Below are positions 15,236-23,967 of a DNA stretch of 26,145 nt, one piece after another. The notes beneath the pieces were generated by a model. The model did not search any database. It was not told where the DNA came from and worked only from the letters and a program-made list of their open reading frames with translations. A program made the translations under genes and the position numbers. Numbering within the stretch: position 1 is the stretch's first letter; each line of letters opens with the position of its first letter. The stretch is from an uncultured beta proteobacterium. Lineage in GTDB: Bacteria > Pseudomonadota > Gammaproteobacteria > Burkholderiales > SG8-39. The stretch covers positions 1 to 26,145 of the forward strand of contig CADEDU010000093.1 in the NCBI GenBank assembly GCA_902826155.1. Direction: 5' to 3'.

Positions 15236-17347
15236 CTATCCGCGTCGCGCCTTGCCCTTCGGCGCGCGCTGGCGTGGCTTTGCCGCAACGGGCTCGCGCT
15301 CCGGGACCACCTCGACCGCAGCGAGCCACACCTTGGCGTCGCTGTCACTTGGTGCGCGATAGTCGCCGCGCGGCGAAAGCGATCCGCCGGAGCCGACCTT
15401 GGGCGCGTTGGGCATGGCGGTGCGCTTGTACTGCGAAAGCTGGAAGAACCGCCGCAGGAACACCGCGAGCCAGCGCTTGATCTCGGCAATCGTGTATGAG
15501 CGACGCTCTCCGTCGGGGATGTCGGGCCAATTGCCGCGCGTGGCATCCGACCACGCCGACCACGCCAGGAACGCGACCTTCGCCGGTGAATAGCCGAAGC
15601 GCAGCACGTAGTAGAGATGGAAGTCCTGCAACTCGTAGGGACCGACGACCGCCTGCGTGCTTTGCGCCGGCTGCCCGCTGTTGTGTTTGCCCGCCGGAAC
15701 GAGTTCCGGACTGATTTCGGTCGCCAGCACCGCGCGCAGGACGTTGCTCGCCGCCTTGCCCATCTGCTCGCTCGCCGCGATGTAGCGAATCAAGTACTGA
15801 ATCAGCGTCTTGGGCACGCTCGCGTTGACGTTGTAGTGCGCCATCTGATCACCCACGCCGTAGGTGCACCAGCCCAGCGCCGTCTCGCTCAGATCGCCAG
15901 TGCCGATCACCGGCGCGTTGTGCAGATTCGCCAGGCGAAACAGGTGACTGGTGCGCTCGCCCGCCTGCACGTTCTCGAAGGTGACATCGAACACCTTCTC
16001 GCCGCGCGCGTAGGGATGACCGATGTCCTTGAGCATCTGCAGGCACGAGGTCCGGATGTCGATCTCGTGCGCGCTCGCGCCCACCGCCTCCATCAACTGC
16101 TTGGCCTGTTTGAGCGTTCGTGCACTGGTGGCGAATCCTGGCATCGTGTACGCGAGGATGTTGGCGCGCGGCAGTTTCATGCGGTCCATCGCCTGGGCGC
16201 ACACCAGCAGCGCCTGGGTCGAATCGAGTCCACCCGATACGCCGATGACCACCTTCTTCGCGTTCATCGCCTCGAGCCGACGGACCAGGCCTTGCACCTG
16301 GATGTCGAACACCTCCTGGCAGCGGCTGGCGCGCTGTGCCGGGTCGCTCGGCACATACGGAAAACGCTCGTAGGCGCGCTGCAGTGGCAGCACCGCGTCG
16401 TTCGGCAGCGGCAGCTCGATCGTCACGGTGCGGAAGCGCTCGATCCGATCGCGCTCGCGCGCCACGCTCTGACCGAACGTGGTGAGCCGCACGCGATCCT
16501 GCGCGAAGCGGTCGAAGTCGACATCGGCGCTGACCAGTTGCGAGTCGTAACCGAACCGCTCGGTCTCGGCCAGCACCGATCCGTTCTCGCAGATCAGACC
16601 ATGACCGTCCCAGGCGACTTCCGTGGTGGACTCCCCGAATCCGGCACCGCTGTACACGTACCCCGCGATGCAGCGACCGGATTGATTGGCCACCAGTTGC
16701 TTGCGATAGGCATCCTTGCCGATCGTGACCGGCGAGCCCGATGGATTCACCAGCACCGTTGCTCCTGCGAGCGCCGCATACGACGACGGCGGGATCGGCG
16801 TCCACAGGTCTTCGCAGATTTCGATATGCAGCTTGAACTGCGGCTGTCCGGCCAGCGAAAACAGTAGCCGCGAACCGAACGGAACCGCGCGCTCGCCCAG
16901 CAGATCGATCACATCGAACGGAGGATAGTCGCCCGGCGTGAAGTGCCGCATCTCGTAGAACTCGAGATAGTTCGGCAGATAGGTCTTCGGGGTGACGCCA
17001 TGGACCCGACCATTGGCCACCACCGCGCAGCAGTTGTAGAGCAGGCCATCGAGTTGCAACGGCAAGCCGACCACGGCCAGCACCGGAATCTTGCGCGAGG
17101 CTTCCCGCACGGTGCGCAGCGCTTCGAGCGAAGCCTCCACCAGCGCATGCTGATGGAACAGATCCTCGCAGGAGTAGCCCGACAGCCCCAGCTCCGGAAA
17201 CACCACCAGCGCGCAGCGTTGCGCCGCGGCCTGCTTCATCAGCGCGACCGTCTCGATCGCGTTCGCCGCCGGATCGGCCAGATGCACGCGCGGCACCGCG
17301 GCGGCCACCCGCACGAAGTTGTGGTGATACAAATTGAAGAAGGCCAT
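15236..17347 (-). CDS. nadE: Glutamine-dependent NAD(+) synthetase
   Basis: A 703-residue two-domain enzyme making NAD from deamido-NAD, with ammonia taken from glutamine. The N-terminal nitrilase-type glutaminase has the triad Glu52 (FPELG), Lys121 (KTYLPNY) and Cys178 (EICEDLW). The C-terminal synthetase has the PP-loop SGGLDST (371-377) and the [16 protein letters not shown] segment. The length and layout match the long actinobacterial/betaproteobacterial type like that of Mycobacterium tuberculosis. The basic C-terminal tail ([14 protein letters not shown]) looks disordered. GGAG lies 6 bp before the ATG. It starts 15 bp after the stop of the EI24-family gene, which suggests an operon. 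Confidence 0.96.
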   Translation of the reverse strand: MAFFNLYHHNFVRVAAAVPRVHLADPAANAIETVALMKQAAAQRCALVVFPELGLSGYSCEDLFHQHALVEASLEALRTVREASRKIPVLAVVGLPLQLDGLLYNCCAVVANGRVHGVTPKTYLPNYLEFYEMRHFTPGDYPPFDVIDLLGERAVPFGSRLLFSLAGQPQFKLHIEICEDLWTPIPPSSYAALAGATVLVNPSGSPVTIGKDAYRKQLVANQSGRCIAGYVYSGAGFGESTTEVAWDGHGLICENGSVLAETERFGYDSQLVSADVDFDRFAQDRVRLTTFGQSVARERDRIERFRTVTIELPLPNDAVLPLQRAYERFPYVPSDPAQRASRCQEVFDIQVQGLVRRLEAMNAKKVVIGVSGGLDSTQALLVCAQAMDRMKLPRANILAYTMPGFATSARTLKQAKQLMEAVGASAHEIDIRTSCLQMLKDIGHPYARGEKVFDVTFENVQAGERTSHLFRLANLHNAPVIGTGDLSETALGWCTYGVGDQMAHYNVNASVPKTLIQYLIRYIAASEQMGKAASNVLRAVLATEISPELVPAGKHNSGQPAQSTQAVVGPYELQDFHLYYVLRFGYSPAKVAFLAWSAWSDATRGNWPDIPDGERRSYTIAEIKRWLAVFLRRFFQLSQYKRTAMPNAPKVGSGGSLSPRGDYRAPSDSDAKVWLAAVEVVPEREPVAAKPRQRAPKGKARRG

Positions 17348-17362
17348 CGCGAGCTCCGCGCC

Positions 17363-18124
17363 TCAGCGTAATCGACGCGCCCGGACCGAATCGATGCCGC
17401 GCATTTGGATGCCGCGCATTTGCGAAAGCCGGCCGAGGCAGTAATAGGTGAACGCCAGTGCGCTGTACACCGGCGCGAACAGGCCTGCGAGCGGGATGTA
17501 GCCGATCAGGCCGAGGATCATGCCGAGTGACCACAGCCAACGGCTCTCGCCCTTGACGATCGCGCGGATCTCCTCCGGACTGCCGTGATCGGCCAGCGCG
17601 TCATAGCGAAATACGCGCTGATTGAAGAAACCAAGCAGCACGATCGGGATCGCCGGCCATAGCGGCGGGATCAGCCACAACGGCAGCGTCACCAGCGCAA
17701 GCACGATGAACAGCAGCAGCGATACCACCGTGTTGACCAGACTGCCGACGAACGTGCCGCCGCGGCGCCGTTCGAGCGCGCTGAAATCGCGGTCAGCGAC
17801 GAAACGCACCACCATCGGCATCGCGACCAGCCCGACGATCAGCGTGGCGGTGACCAGCACCAGCGGAATGGCGAGCAGAAACATCAACAGCCACAGCAAC
17901 CCGGTCGCGAGGGCCGAGATCGGCCAGGTACCGGCCACGCTCTTGTAGAGGCTCGACTGGTTGAGGTAGCTCTCCACCCAATTGAACACCTGCGCCCCGA
18001 ACAACGTGCCGAGCGCGATCCACACGATCAGCGACAGCGCGATCGGCCAGATCATCAGCCACAACATGCGCGGATGCATCATCGTGCGCGCGGCACGCGC
18101 CAGGGCCTGCGAAAGCTCTTGCAT
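17363..18124 (-). CDS. EI24/CysZ-family integral membrane protein
   Basis: A 253-residue inner-membrane protein with hydrophobic segments near residues 20-43, 70-110, 130-165 and 200-228. The pattern (ARAARTMMHPRMLWLMIWPI at the start, GFFNQRVFRYDALADHGSPEE in the middle) matches the EI24 domain family that includes the sulfate transporter CysZ. Sulfate uptake has been shown for E. coli CysZ; for this distant member the substrate is unknown. The C-terminus carries a recent-looking duplication, QMRGIQMRGI, from a 15-bp tandem repeat. No good Shine-Dalgarno sequence precedes the ATG. nadE follows 15 bp after its stop. Confidence 0.85.
   Translation of the reverse strand: MQELSQALARAARTMMHPRMLWLMIWPIALSLIVWIALGTLFGAQVFNWVESYLNQSSLYKSVAGTWPISALATGLLWLLMFLLAIPLVLVTATLIVGLVAMPMVVRFVADRDFSALERRRGGTFVGSLVNTVVSLLLFIVLALVTLPLWLIPPLWPAIPIVLLGFFNQRVFRYDALADHGSPEEIRAIVKGESRWLWSLGMILGLIGYIPLAGLFAPVYSALAFTYYCLGRLSQMRGIQMRGIDSVRARRLR
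17393..17422. repeat. Exact 15-bp tandem duplication at the 3' end of the EI24-family gene
   Basis: GATGCCGCGCATTTG occurs twice in direct succession (17393-17407 and 17408-17422). It is in frame and doubles the peptide QMRGI in the encoded protein. Confidence 0.9.
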
Positions 18125-18158
18125 GGCTTATCGCGAAAAGATCGATCGAACCTCGCGG

Positions 18159-18179
18159 CTTCCGATCGGCGATCGAAAG
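18159..18179. repeat. Near-palindrome upstream of the EI24-family gene
   Basis: A 21-bp sequence with arms CTTCCGATCG and CGATCGAAAG around a single central G; nine of ten arm positions pair. It lies 35 bp upstream of the EI24-family start, in the 153-bp gap after hrpA. It could be an operator or a short hairpin; no T run follows. Confidence 0.4.
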
Positions 18180-18277
18180 GCTCCGAGGAAGATCATTCGT
18201 ACGTTGGGGCTGCGGGTCGGTTGCAGCGCTGCTGGCGGGACCGCGATGGGTGGCACGCGCTCGTGGGGGGATCGCTG

Positions 18278-21200
18278 TTATCGCTGGATAGTTTGCCACA
18301 TCCGGGCGAGCCGCTTGACCGACACCGGCACCGGCGTCTTCAGCTCCTGCGCGAACAGCGAAACGCGCAATTCCTCGAGCAACCAGCGAAACTGCTCGAG
18401 CTGCGGATCCTGCTCGCCGCTCTTGGCCGTACGCACCTGCTCGCGCAGCCATTCACGCTCCAGCGGCACGAGCTCCGCGTGCAGTCGCTGATCGCGTGTC
18501 GGATCGTTGCGCAGCTTGTCCAGGCGCAACCCGATCGCATTAAAGTAGCGCGGATACTGCGCCAATCGCTCGTAGCCGATCGCAAGGACGAAATCGGCTG
18601 GCAGCAGCCGCGCGAGCTGTTCCTCGACGTCGCGCACAACTGCGGCGAACGCCTTGAGTCCGGCGAGTTTCTTGCGCAACGCCGCCGCCTCGGCAAGGAT
18701 CTGCCCGATCAGGCGCACGATCTCCTGGCCGATCAGATTCAGCCGCGTGCGGCCTTCGTCCAGCCGCTTCGCGAACGCATTCGCATCGGTCGGCCACGGA
18801 TCGTTCATGCACGCGCGCTCGATTACCGCCGCCACCAGATGCGTCCGCAATCGGGCAACGTCGCCGAACGCGGTCAGCTGCAACGTGAGCGGCTGATTGC
18901 CTGCAATCGTCTTCTCCAGAAAGCGCGCCTGGTCCTTCAACTGGAGCTGGAACAGTTTGCGCAACCCTTCCCGATGGGCTGTGCGCGCGCGCTGCGGTGA
19001 ATCCATCACTTCGAGACGCACGGCGGCTCCGCTGTCGACGATGGCCGGATAGCCGATCAGCGTCTCGCTGCCGCGACTGATCTCCATGACTTCTTCGAGC
19101 GCACCGAACGTCCAGCTCGTCGTCTCGTTCGCAGGCGTGCCGGCCTGGGCGATCTCGCTGAATCGCTCGCCCGCGTTACGGCCCAGTTCGCCCCGCAGCT
19201 GCGCGAGATTGCGACCGATCGCAAGCTGCCGTCCGTGCTCGTCGATCACGCGGATGTTCATCTGCAGATGCGCCGGCAACGCATCGAGCCGGAACCCATC
19301 GAGCGGGACCTGCAGATTGAGCTCGGTGCGGATGAAGCGCGTCAACGCCTCGATGAGTGGAGCATCGGCGGGCTCGGTCGCGGCAATGAAGTCGTCGGCG
19401 AAATCGCCGAGCGTTCCGAGACGGTGGCGCAGCCGCTGCGGCAGCGATTTCGTCAGGGCGATGACTTTCTCGCGCAGCAACCCGGGCACCAGCCACTCCA
19501 GGCGCGCAGCGCTCAGCTGATTGAGCGCGATCAGCGGCACCGTCATGGTGACCCCGTCGCGCGCACCGCCCGGATCGTGCAGATATTCCAGCGCGAACGC
19601 GCGCCCGGCCAGCTCGATCTGCGTCGGAAACTGCGCAGTCGTGATCCCGGCCGCCTCGTGGCGCATCAGTTCCTCGCGCTTGAGGAACAGGAGCTTCGGA
19701 TCCTTCGCCTCGGCCTTGCTGCGCCAGGCGGTCAGTTTGGCGTCGCTCCAGACGCCATCGGGGATGCGGTCGTCATAGAACGCGTAGATCAGCTCCTCGT
19801 CGACCAGCACGTCGGGACGGCGCGACTTGTGCTCCAGCTCCTGGATGTCGTGCAGCAGGCGACGGTTGTGCACGTAGAACGGCGCGCGTGACTCGAAATC
19901 GCCCTGCACGAGTGCTTCGCGAATGAAGATCTTGCGCGCGCCGTCGGGATCGATCGGTCCGAACGGCACGCGCCGGTTCACGTACACCGGAATGCCATAG
20001 AGCACGCCACGCTCGAGCGCCATCACCTGCGCCGGCTTCTTCTCCCAGTGCGGCTCGGCCTGTGACCGCTTGATGAGGTGTGACCCGATCTGCTCGAGCC
20101 ACTGCGGCTCGATGCCGGCCACCGTGCGGGCGAACAGACGCGTCGTCTCAGTGAGTTCAGCGGCCATCACCCAGCGCGGGGCCTTCTTGCCGAGCCCGGA
20201 ACCCGGATGGATATAGAACTTGATGCCGCGCGCACCGAGATACGGGCCCTCCTCGCCTTTCAGGCCGATATTGCCCAGCAGCCCGGTAAGCACGGCACGA
20301 TGGATGATGGCGTAGCGCGCCGGGTCGAGGCTGGGCTCCTCGACCTTGATCTTCGCGTCGAGCTCGCCCAGCAACTCGGTGAGCTGACCGACGATGTCGC
20401 GCCACTCCCGCAAACGGTTGAACGAGACGAAGTGCTGCCGGCACAACGCCTGGAGCTTGCGGCCCGACAGCTCGCGCAGCGCTTTGGCGAAGAAGCTCCA
20501 CAGCTTGAGGAGCGCGATGAAATCGGAGCGCTCGTCGGTGAATTTCTTCTGTGCTTCGTCGGCGGCCTGCGCGCGCTCCAGCGGCCGCTCACGCGGATCC
20601 TGCACCGCCAGCGCCGCAGCGATGACCAACACTTCGTTCAAGCTGCCCTCGGCGCGCGCGGCCAGCACCATCCGGCCGATGCGCGGATCGACCGGGAGCC
20701 GGGCGAGCTGGCGGCCGATCTCGGTGAGGCCGGCACCGGGCTTGGCTTCCGCTTCGCCTTCGAGCACATCGAGCGCACCCAATTCATGCAACAGCGCGTA
20801 GCCGTCGGCAATCGCCCGGGGCGCCGGCGGAGCGATGAATGGAAACGATTCGATCGCTCCCAACCCCAGCGCTTTCATGCGCAGGATCACCGCCGCGAGC
20901 GAGGAGCGCAGCACCTCCGGATCGGTGTACGCGGGCCGCTTGGCGAAGTCCTCCTCGTCGTACAGGCGCACGCAGACGCCGCTCGCCACACGCCCGCAAC
21001 GGCCGGCACGCTGCTTGGCCGCCGCCTGCGAAATGCGCTCGATCTGCAGCTGCTCGACCTTGTTGCGATAGCTGTAGCGTTTGACGCGCGCCAGGCCGGT
21101 GTCGACGACGAAGCGAATGCCGGGCACCGTGAGCGAGGTCTCGGCCACGTTCGTCGCCAGCACGATGCGCCGCCCCTTGTGCGCCCGGAACACGCGCTCC

Positions 21201-22033
21201 TGCTCCGCGGCCGACAGTCGCGCGTAGAGCGGCACGACTTCGGTGTTGGGCGCATCGCGTCCGCGCAACACCTCGGCCGCCTCGCGGATCTCGCGCTCAC
21301 CGGGCAGGAACACGAGCACGTCGCCCGCGCCTTCACGCGCGAGATCGTCGATCGCATCGGCTATCGACTGCGCCAGATCGATCGAACCGTCGTCGTCTTC
21401 TTCCGGCTGCCGATAGCGCACTTCGACCGGATACAGCCGCCCGGATACCTCGACCACTGGCGCATCGCCGAACTGGCGCGCGAAGCGCTGCGCATCGATC
21501 GTCGCCGAGGTGATGATCAATTTCAGATCGGGCCGACGCGGCAGCAGCTGCTTCACGTAACCCAGCAGGAAATCGATGTTGAGGCTGCGCTCGTGCGCCT
21601 CGTCGATGATCAGCGTGTCGTACTGCGAGAGCGTGGGATCGTTCTGCGTCTCGGCGAGCAGGATGCCGTCGGTCATCAACTTGATGTAGCCGTCGCGGCT
21701 GGTCTGATCGGTAAAACGGATCTTGTAGCCGACCGCCTTGCCCAGCTCGGTGTGAAGTTCCTCGGCGATCCGCGATGCGGTGGCGCGCGCTGCGATCCGG
21801 CGCGGCTGGGTGTGACCGATCAGTCCCTGCACCCCGCGGCCGAGCGCCAAGCAGATCTTCGGCAGCTGCGTGGTCTTGCCCGAGCCGGTTTCGCCGCAGA
21901 CGATCACCACCTGATGCGCTGCGATCGCGCGCGCGATCTCGTCGCGCTTCTGCGAGATCGGCAGGTCGGGCGGAAACTCCGGACGCGGGAGGCGGGACTG
22001 GCGACGAGCGATCTCGTCAGCGGAACGGCGCAT
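18278..22033 (-). CDS. hrpA: ATP-dependent RNA helicase HrpA (DEAH family)
   Basis: A 1,251-residue DEAH-box helicase, close in length to E. coli HrpA (1,300). Motifs in order: Walker A GETGSGKTT (47-55), TQPRRIAA (motif Ia, 75-82), DEAH (144-147), SAT (176-178), and QRAGRCGR (motif VI, 341-348). The winged-helix/ratchet (HA2) and OB-fold regions follow, and the long C-terminal part matches the DUF3418 region of HrpA. Bacterial HrpA acts on RNA and has been linked to mRNA processing and to rescue of stalled ribosomes. The ATG at 22031-22033 lies just before the usual start; no clear Shine-Dalgarno sequence is seen. It is divergent from the TTC38-like gene. Confidence 0.96.
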   Translation of the reverse strand: MRRSADEIARRQSRLPRPEFPPDLPISQKRDEIARAIAAHQVVIVCGETGSGKTTQLPKICLALGRGVQGLIGHTQPRRIAARATASRIAEELHTELGKAVGYKIRFTDQTSRDGYIKLMTDGILLAETQNDPTLSQYDTLIIDEAHERSLNIDFLLGYVKQLLPRRPDLKLIITSATIDAQRFARQFGDAPVVEVSGRLYPVEVRYRQPEEDDDGSIDLAQSIADAIDDLAREGAGDVLVFLPGEREIREAAEVLRGRDAPNTEVVPLYARLSAAEQERVFRAHKGRRIVLATNVAETSLTVPGIRFVVDTGLARVKRYSYRNKVEQLQIERISQAAAKQRAGRCGRVASGVCVRLYDEEDFAKRPAYTDPEVLRSSLAAVILRMKALGLGAIESFPFIAPPAPRAIADGYALLHELGALDVLEGEAEAKPGAGLTEIGRQLARLPVDPRIGRMVLAARAEGSLNEVLVIAAALAVQDPRERPLERAQAADEAQKKFTDERSDFIALLKLWSFFAKALRELSGRKLQALCRQHFVSFNRLREWRDIVGQLTELLGELDAKIKVEEPSLDPARYAIIHRAVLTGLLGNIGLKGEEGPYLGARGIKFYIHPGSGLGKKAPRWVMAAELTETTRLFARTVAGIEPQWLEQIGSHLIKRSQAEPHWEKKPAQVMALERGVLYGIPVYVNRRVPFGPIDPDGARKIFIREALVQGDFESRAPFYVHNRRLLHDIQELEHKSRRPDVLVDEELIYAFYDDRIPDGVWSDAKLTAWRSKAEAKDPKLLFLKREELMRHEAAGITTAQFPTQIELAGRAFALEYLHDPGGARDGVTMTVPLIALNQLSAARLEWLVPGLLREKVIALTKSLPQRLRHRLGTLGDFADDFIAATEPADAPLIEALTRFIRTELNLQVPLDGFRLDALPAHLQMNIRVIDEHGRQLAIGRNLAQLRGELGRNAGERFSEIAQAGTPANETTSWTFGALEEVMEISRGSETLIGYPAIVDSGAAVRLEVMDSPQRARTAHREGLRKLFQLQLKDQARFLEKTIAGNQPLTLQLTAFGDVARLRTHLVAAVIERACMNDPWPTDANAFAKRLDEGRTRLNLIGQEIVRLIGQILAEAAALRKKLAGLKAFAAVVRDVEEQLARLLPADFVLAIGYERLAQYPRYFNAIGLRLDKLRNDPTRDQRLHAELVPLEREWLREQVRTAKSGEQDPQLEQFRWLLEELRVSLFAQELKTPVPVSVKRLARMWQTIQR

Positions 22034-22060
22034 TGCGAGGCTTGGCGGGAAGCAGTACGG

Positions 22061-22066
22061 ATTTTA
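22061..22066 (-). promoter_or_regulatory. Putative -10 box for hrpA
   Basis: TAAAAT on the minus strand (context GGCTAAAATCCG), 27 bp upstream of the hrpA start in the 91-bp divergent gap. No clear -35 box. On the plus strand, TAATAT at 22090-22095 could be the -10 box of the TTC38-like gene. Confidence 0.4.
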
Positions 22067-22124
22067 GCCAGGCATCGGAGCGAACTGCGTAATATCGACG
22101 CGGAGCTCGCCCTGGAGTCTGCTC

Positions 22125-23351
22125 GTGCAAACCGATCGCTACGAATTACCGTTGTCCGTGGACTCGGGCAGCGCCGCGCATGCTTATCGCGACGGGGTTG
22201 ACCGCCTGCTCTCGGCCAATCCAGGCGCAGACGCTTGCTTCAACCAGGCCCTCAGCGAAGCCCCGCACTTCGCCCTGGCGCGGATCGGCCTGGCGCGCGC
22301 GCACGCGTCGATCGGCGACATGGTCGCGGCACGTGAAGCTGCCGGTGCGGCACGCGCGGTGGCAACGGCAACGACGCGACGAGAGCAGCAACACGTCAAC
22401 GCCATCGCTCTCGCGATCGAAGGCAACAGCGCCGCGGCGCTGGCTGCCACGCGCGAGCATCTCGACGAGTTCCCGCGTGATGCGATGGTGCTGGCCCCGG
22501 CAGTGGGCGTGTTCGGCCTGCTCGGTTTCAGTGGATTCATCGACCGCGAGCAGCAGCTCTACGACTGGCTCACTCGCCTCGCCCCGCACTTCGGCGAAGA
22601 CTGGTGGTTTCTGGGCGCCCAAGGCTTCGCGGCGATTGAAACCGGCCATGTCGCGCTTGGCCGTGAACTGGCGGAACGCAGCATGGCGCTGAACCCGCGC
22701 AGCGCGAACGCCGCGCACATCACGCTGCATGCGCACTACGAAGCGAACGAAGATGCCGAGGCGCTCGCGTTCATCGAAGCTTGGCTGCCGGGTTACTCGC
22801 GCGAGGGGCCGATGCACTGCCATCTCGCGTGGCACGCCGCTCTCTCTGCGCTTGCCTTGGGCAAGCTCGATCGTGCCGAGTGGTTCTATTCGAGCGCGGT
22901 GCATCCGGGCGCTGCGTGGGGACCACCCCTGCTCACGCTGACCGACTCGGCGTCCTACCTGTGGCGTGCGACGCTGGCCGGATACCCCACGACGCGACAA
23001 CGCTGGCAGGAAGTAAGCGCATATGGCGAGCGCGTGTTCCCGCGCGTCGGCCTCGCGTTCGCCGACATTCATCGCGCGCTGGCAACTGCGCTGGCCGGTG
23101 ATGTCGCGGCCGCGGCGAGACTCGCCGACGAATTGGCGCAGGCGCACGCTGCCGGACGCATTCCCGCGGGCGAAGTGGCGCCTCGGCTGGCACGCGCGCT
23201 GATAGCCGCCGCTCGTGGCGACTGGGCGATCGCGATCGATCTGCTGGAGCAGTCCCGCGCCGAGGCCGTGCGCCTTGGCGGCAGTCGCGCGCAGCGCGAT
23301 CTGGTTGAGCTGACGCTTTCCCGCGGCACCACTCGCGCTCGCCGCGGCTGA
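22125..23351 (+). CDS. TTC38-like tetratricopeptide repeat protein
   Basis: A 408-residue soluble protein made of helical pairs, with TPR-like units throughout (for example FNQALSEAPHFALARIGLARAHASIGD at 39-65). The motif TTRREQQHVNAIALAIEGN, the central DWWFLGAQGFAAIETGH and NPRSANAAHITLHAHYEANE resemble the TTC38 family (tetratricopeptide repeat protein 38), whose biochemical role is unknown. There is no signal peptide or membrane segment. The start is a GTG at 22125 with GGAG 7 bp upstream (22114-22117). The gene stands alone on the plus strand between divergent hrpA and convergent ribE, ending 7 bp from the ribE stop with no terminator between them. Family assignment is by remembered pattern only. 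Confidence 0.8.
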   Translation: MQTDRYELPLSVDSGSAAHAYRDGVDRLLSANPGADACFNQALSEAPHFALARIGLARAHASIGDMVAAREAAGAARAVATATTRREQQHVNAIALAIEGNSAAALAATREHLDEFPRDAMVLAPAVGVFGLLGFSGFIDREQQLYDWLTRLAPHFGEDWWFLGAQGFAAIETGHVALGRELAERSMALNPRSANAAHITLHAHYEANEDAEALAFIEAWLPGYSREGPMHCHLAWHAALSALALGKLDRAEWFYSSAVHPGAAWGPPLLTLTDSASYLWRATLAGYPTTRQRWQEVSAYGERVFPRVGLAFADIHRALATALAGDVAAAARLADELAQAHAAGRIPAGEVAPRLARALIAAARGDWAIAIDLLEQSRAEAVRLGGSRAQRDLVELTLSRGTTRARRG

Positions 23352-23358
23352 CCCTCGC

Positions 23359-23949
23359 TCAAGACGACGCCGACAGCATCCGCTCGACGTACCGCGCGAT
23401 CAGATCGACTTCGACGTTGACGCGCGCGCCGACGCGCAGATGCCCGAGTGTGGTGACCGCCAGCGTGTGCGGGATCAGATTGACCTCGAACAGCGCCGCC
23501 TCGACGCGATTGACCGTGAGACTGACGCCGTTGACCGCAATCGAGCCTTTGCGCGCCACGTATCTGGCCAGCTCGGCCGGCACTTCGATCGCTAACAGAT
23601 AGCTCTCGCCGACCGGCTCGAACCGGCGTATCTGCGCCACGCCATCGACGTGCCCGGTCACCAGATGACCGCCGAGGCGCTCGGCGAGCGTGAGGGATTT
23701 CTCAAGATTCACCTCAGCCGGCGCATCCAGGCCGACGGTGCAATCGATCGTCTCCTGCGAGACCTCGACGATGAACGTGTTGCCGGCGATCTCGATCGCG
23801 GTCAGACAGCAGCCGTTGACGGCGATGCTGTCGCCGATGGCCACATCGCCCATGGCCAGGCTGCCTGCATCGATGGTGAGCTTGAGGCCCTTCGGGCGCT
23901 GCTCGATCTGCGTGATGCGCCCGACAGCGGCGACCAGTCCGGTGAACAT
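23359..23949 (-). CDS. ribE: Riboflavin synthase, alpha chain
   Basis: A 196-residue cytoplasmic enzyme that converts two molecules of 6,7-dimethyl-8-ribityllumazine to riboflavin. It shows the typical start MFTGLV and two similar lumazine-binding barrels: the first with SIAVNGCCLTAIE and the second with SIAVNGVSLTVNRVE; the GGHLVTGHVDG motif lies between them. Length is normal. AGGAGG lies 9 bp before the ATG, the best ribosome binding site of the cluster. It begins 18 bp after the ribD stop. The usual next genes, ribBA and ribH, are not here. Confidence 0.96.
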   Translation of the reverse strand: MFTGLVAAVGRITQIEQRPKGLKLTIDAGSLAMGDVAIGDSIAVNGCCLTAIEIAGNTFIVEVSQETIDCTVGLDAPAEVNLEKSLTLAERLGGHLVTGHVDGVAQIRRFEPVGESYLLAIEVPAELARYVARKGSIAVNGVSLTVNRVEAALFEVNLIPHTLAVTTLGHLRVGARVNVEVDLIARYVERMLSASS

Positions 23950-23967
23950 GATCGATACCCTCCTGCG

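Noticed and set aside
15849..17540. 563-codon open frame in another frame of nadE
   Set aside because: It is on the same strand as nadE in a shifted frame with low-complexity G/R/A content; nadE has all its catalytic motifs.
20207..22201. 664-codon open frame antisense to hrpA
   Set aside because: It is a mirror of the hrpA frame with no recognisable domain, and it runs into the start of the TPR gene.
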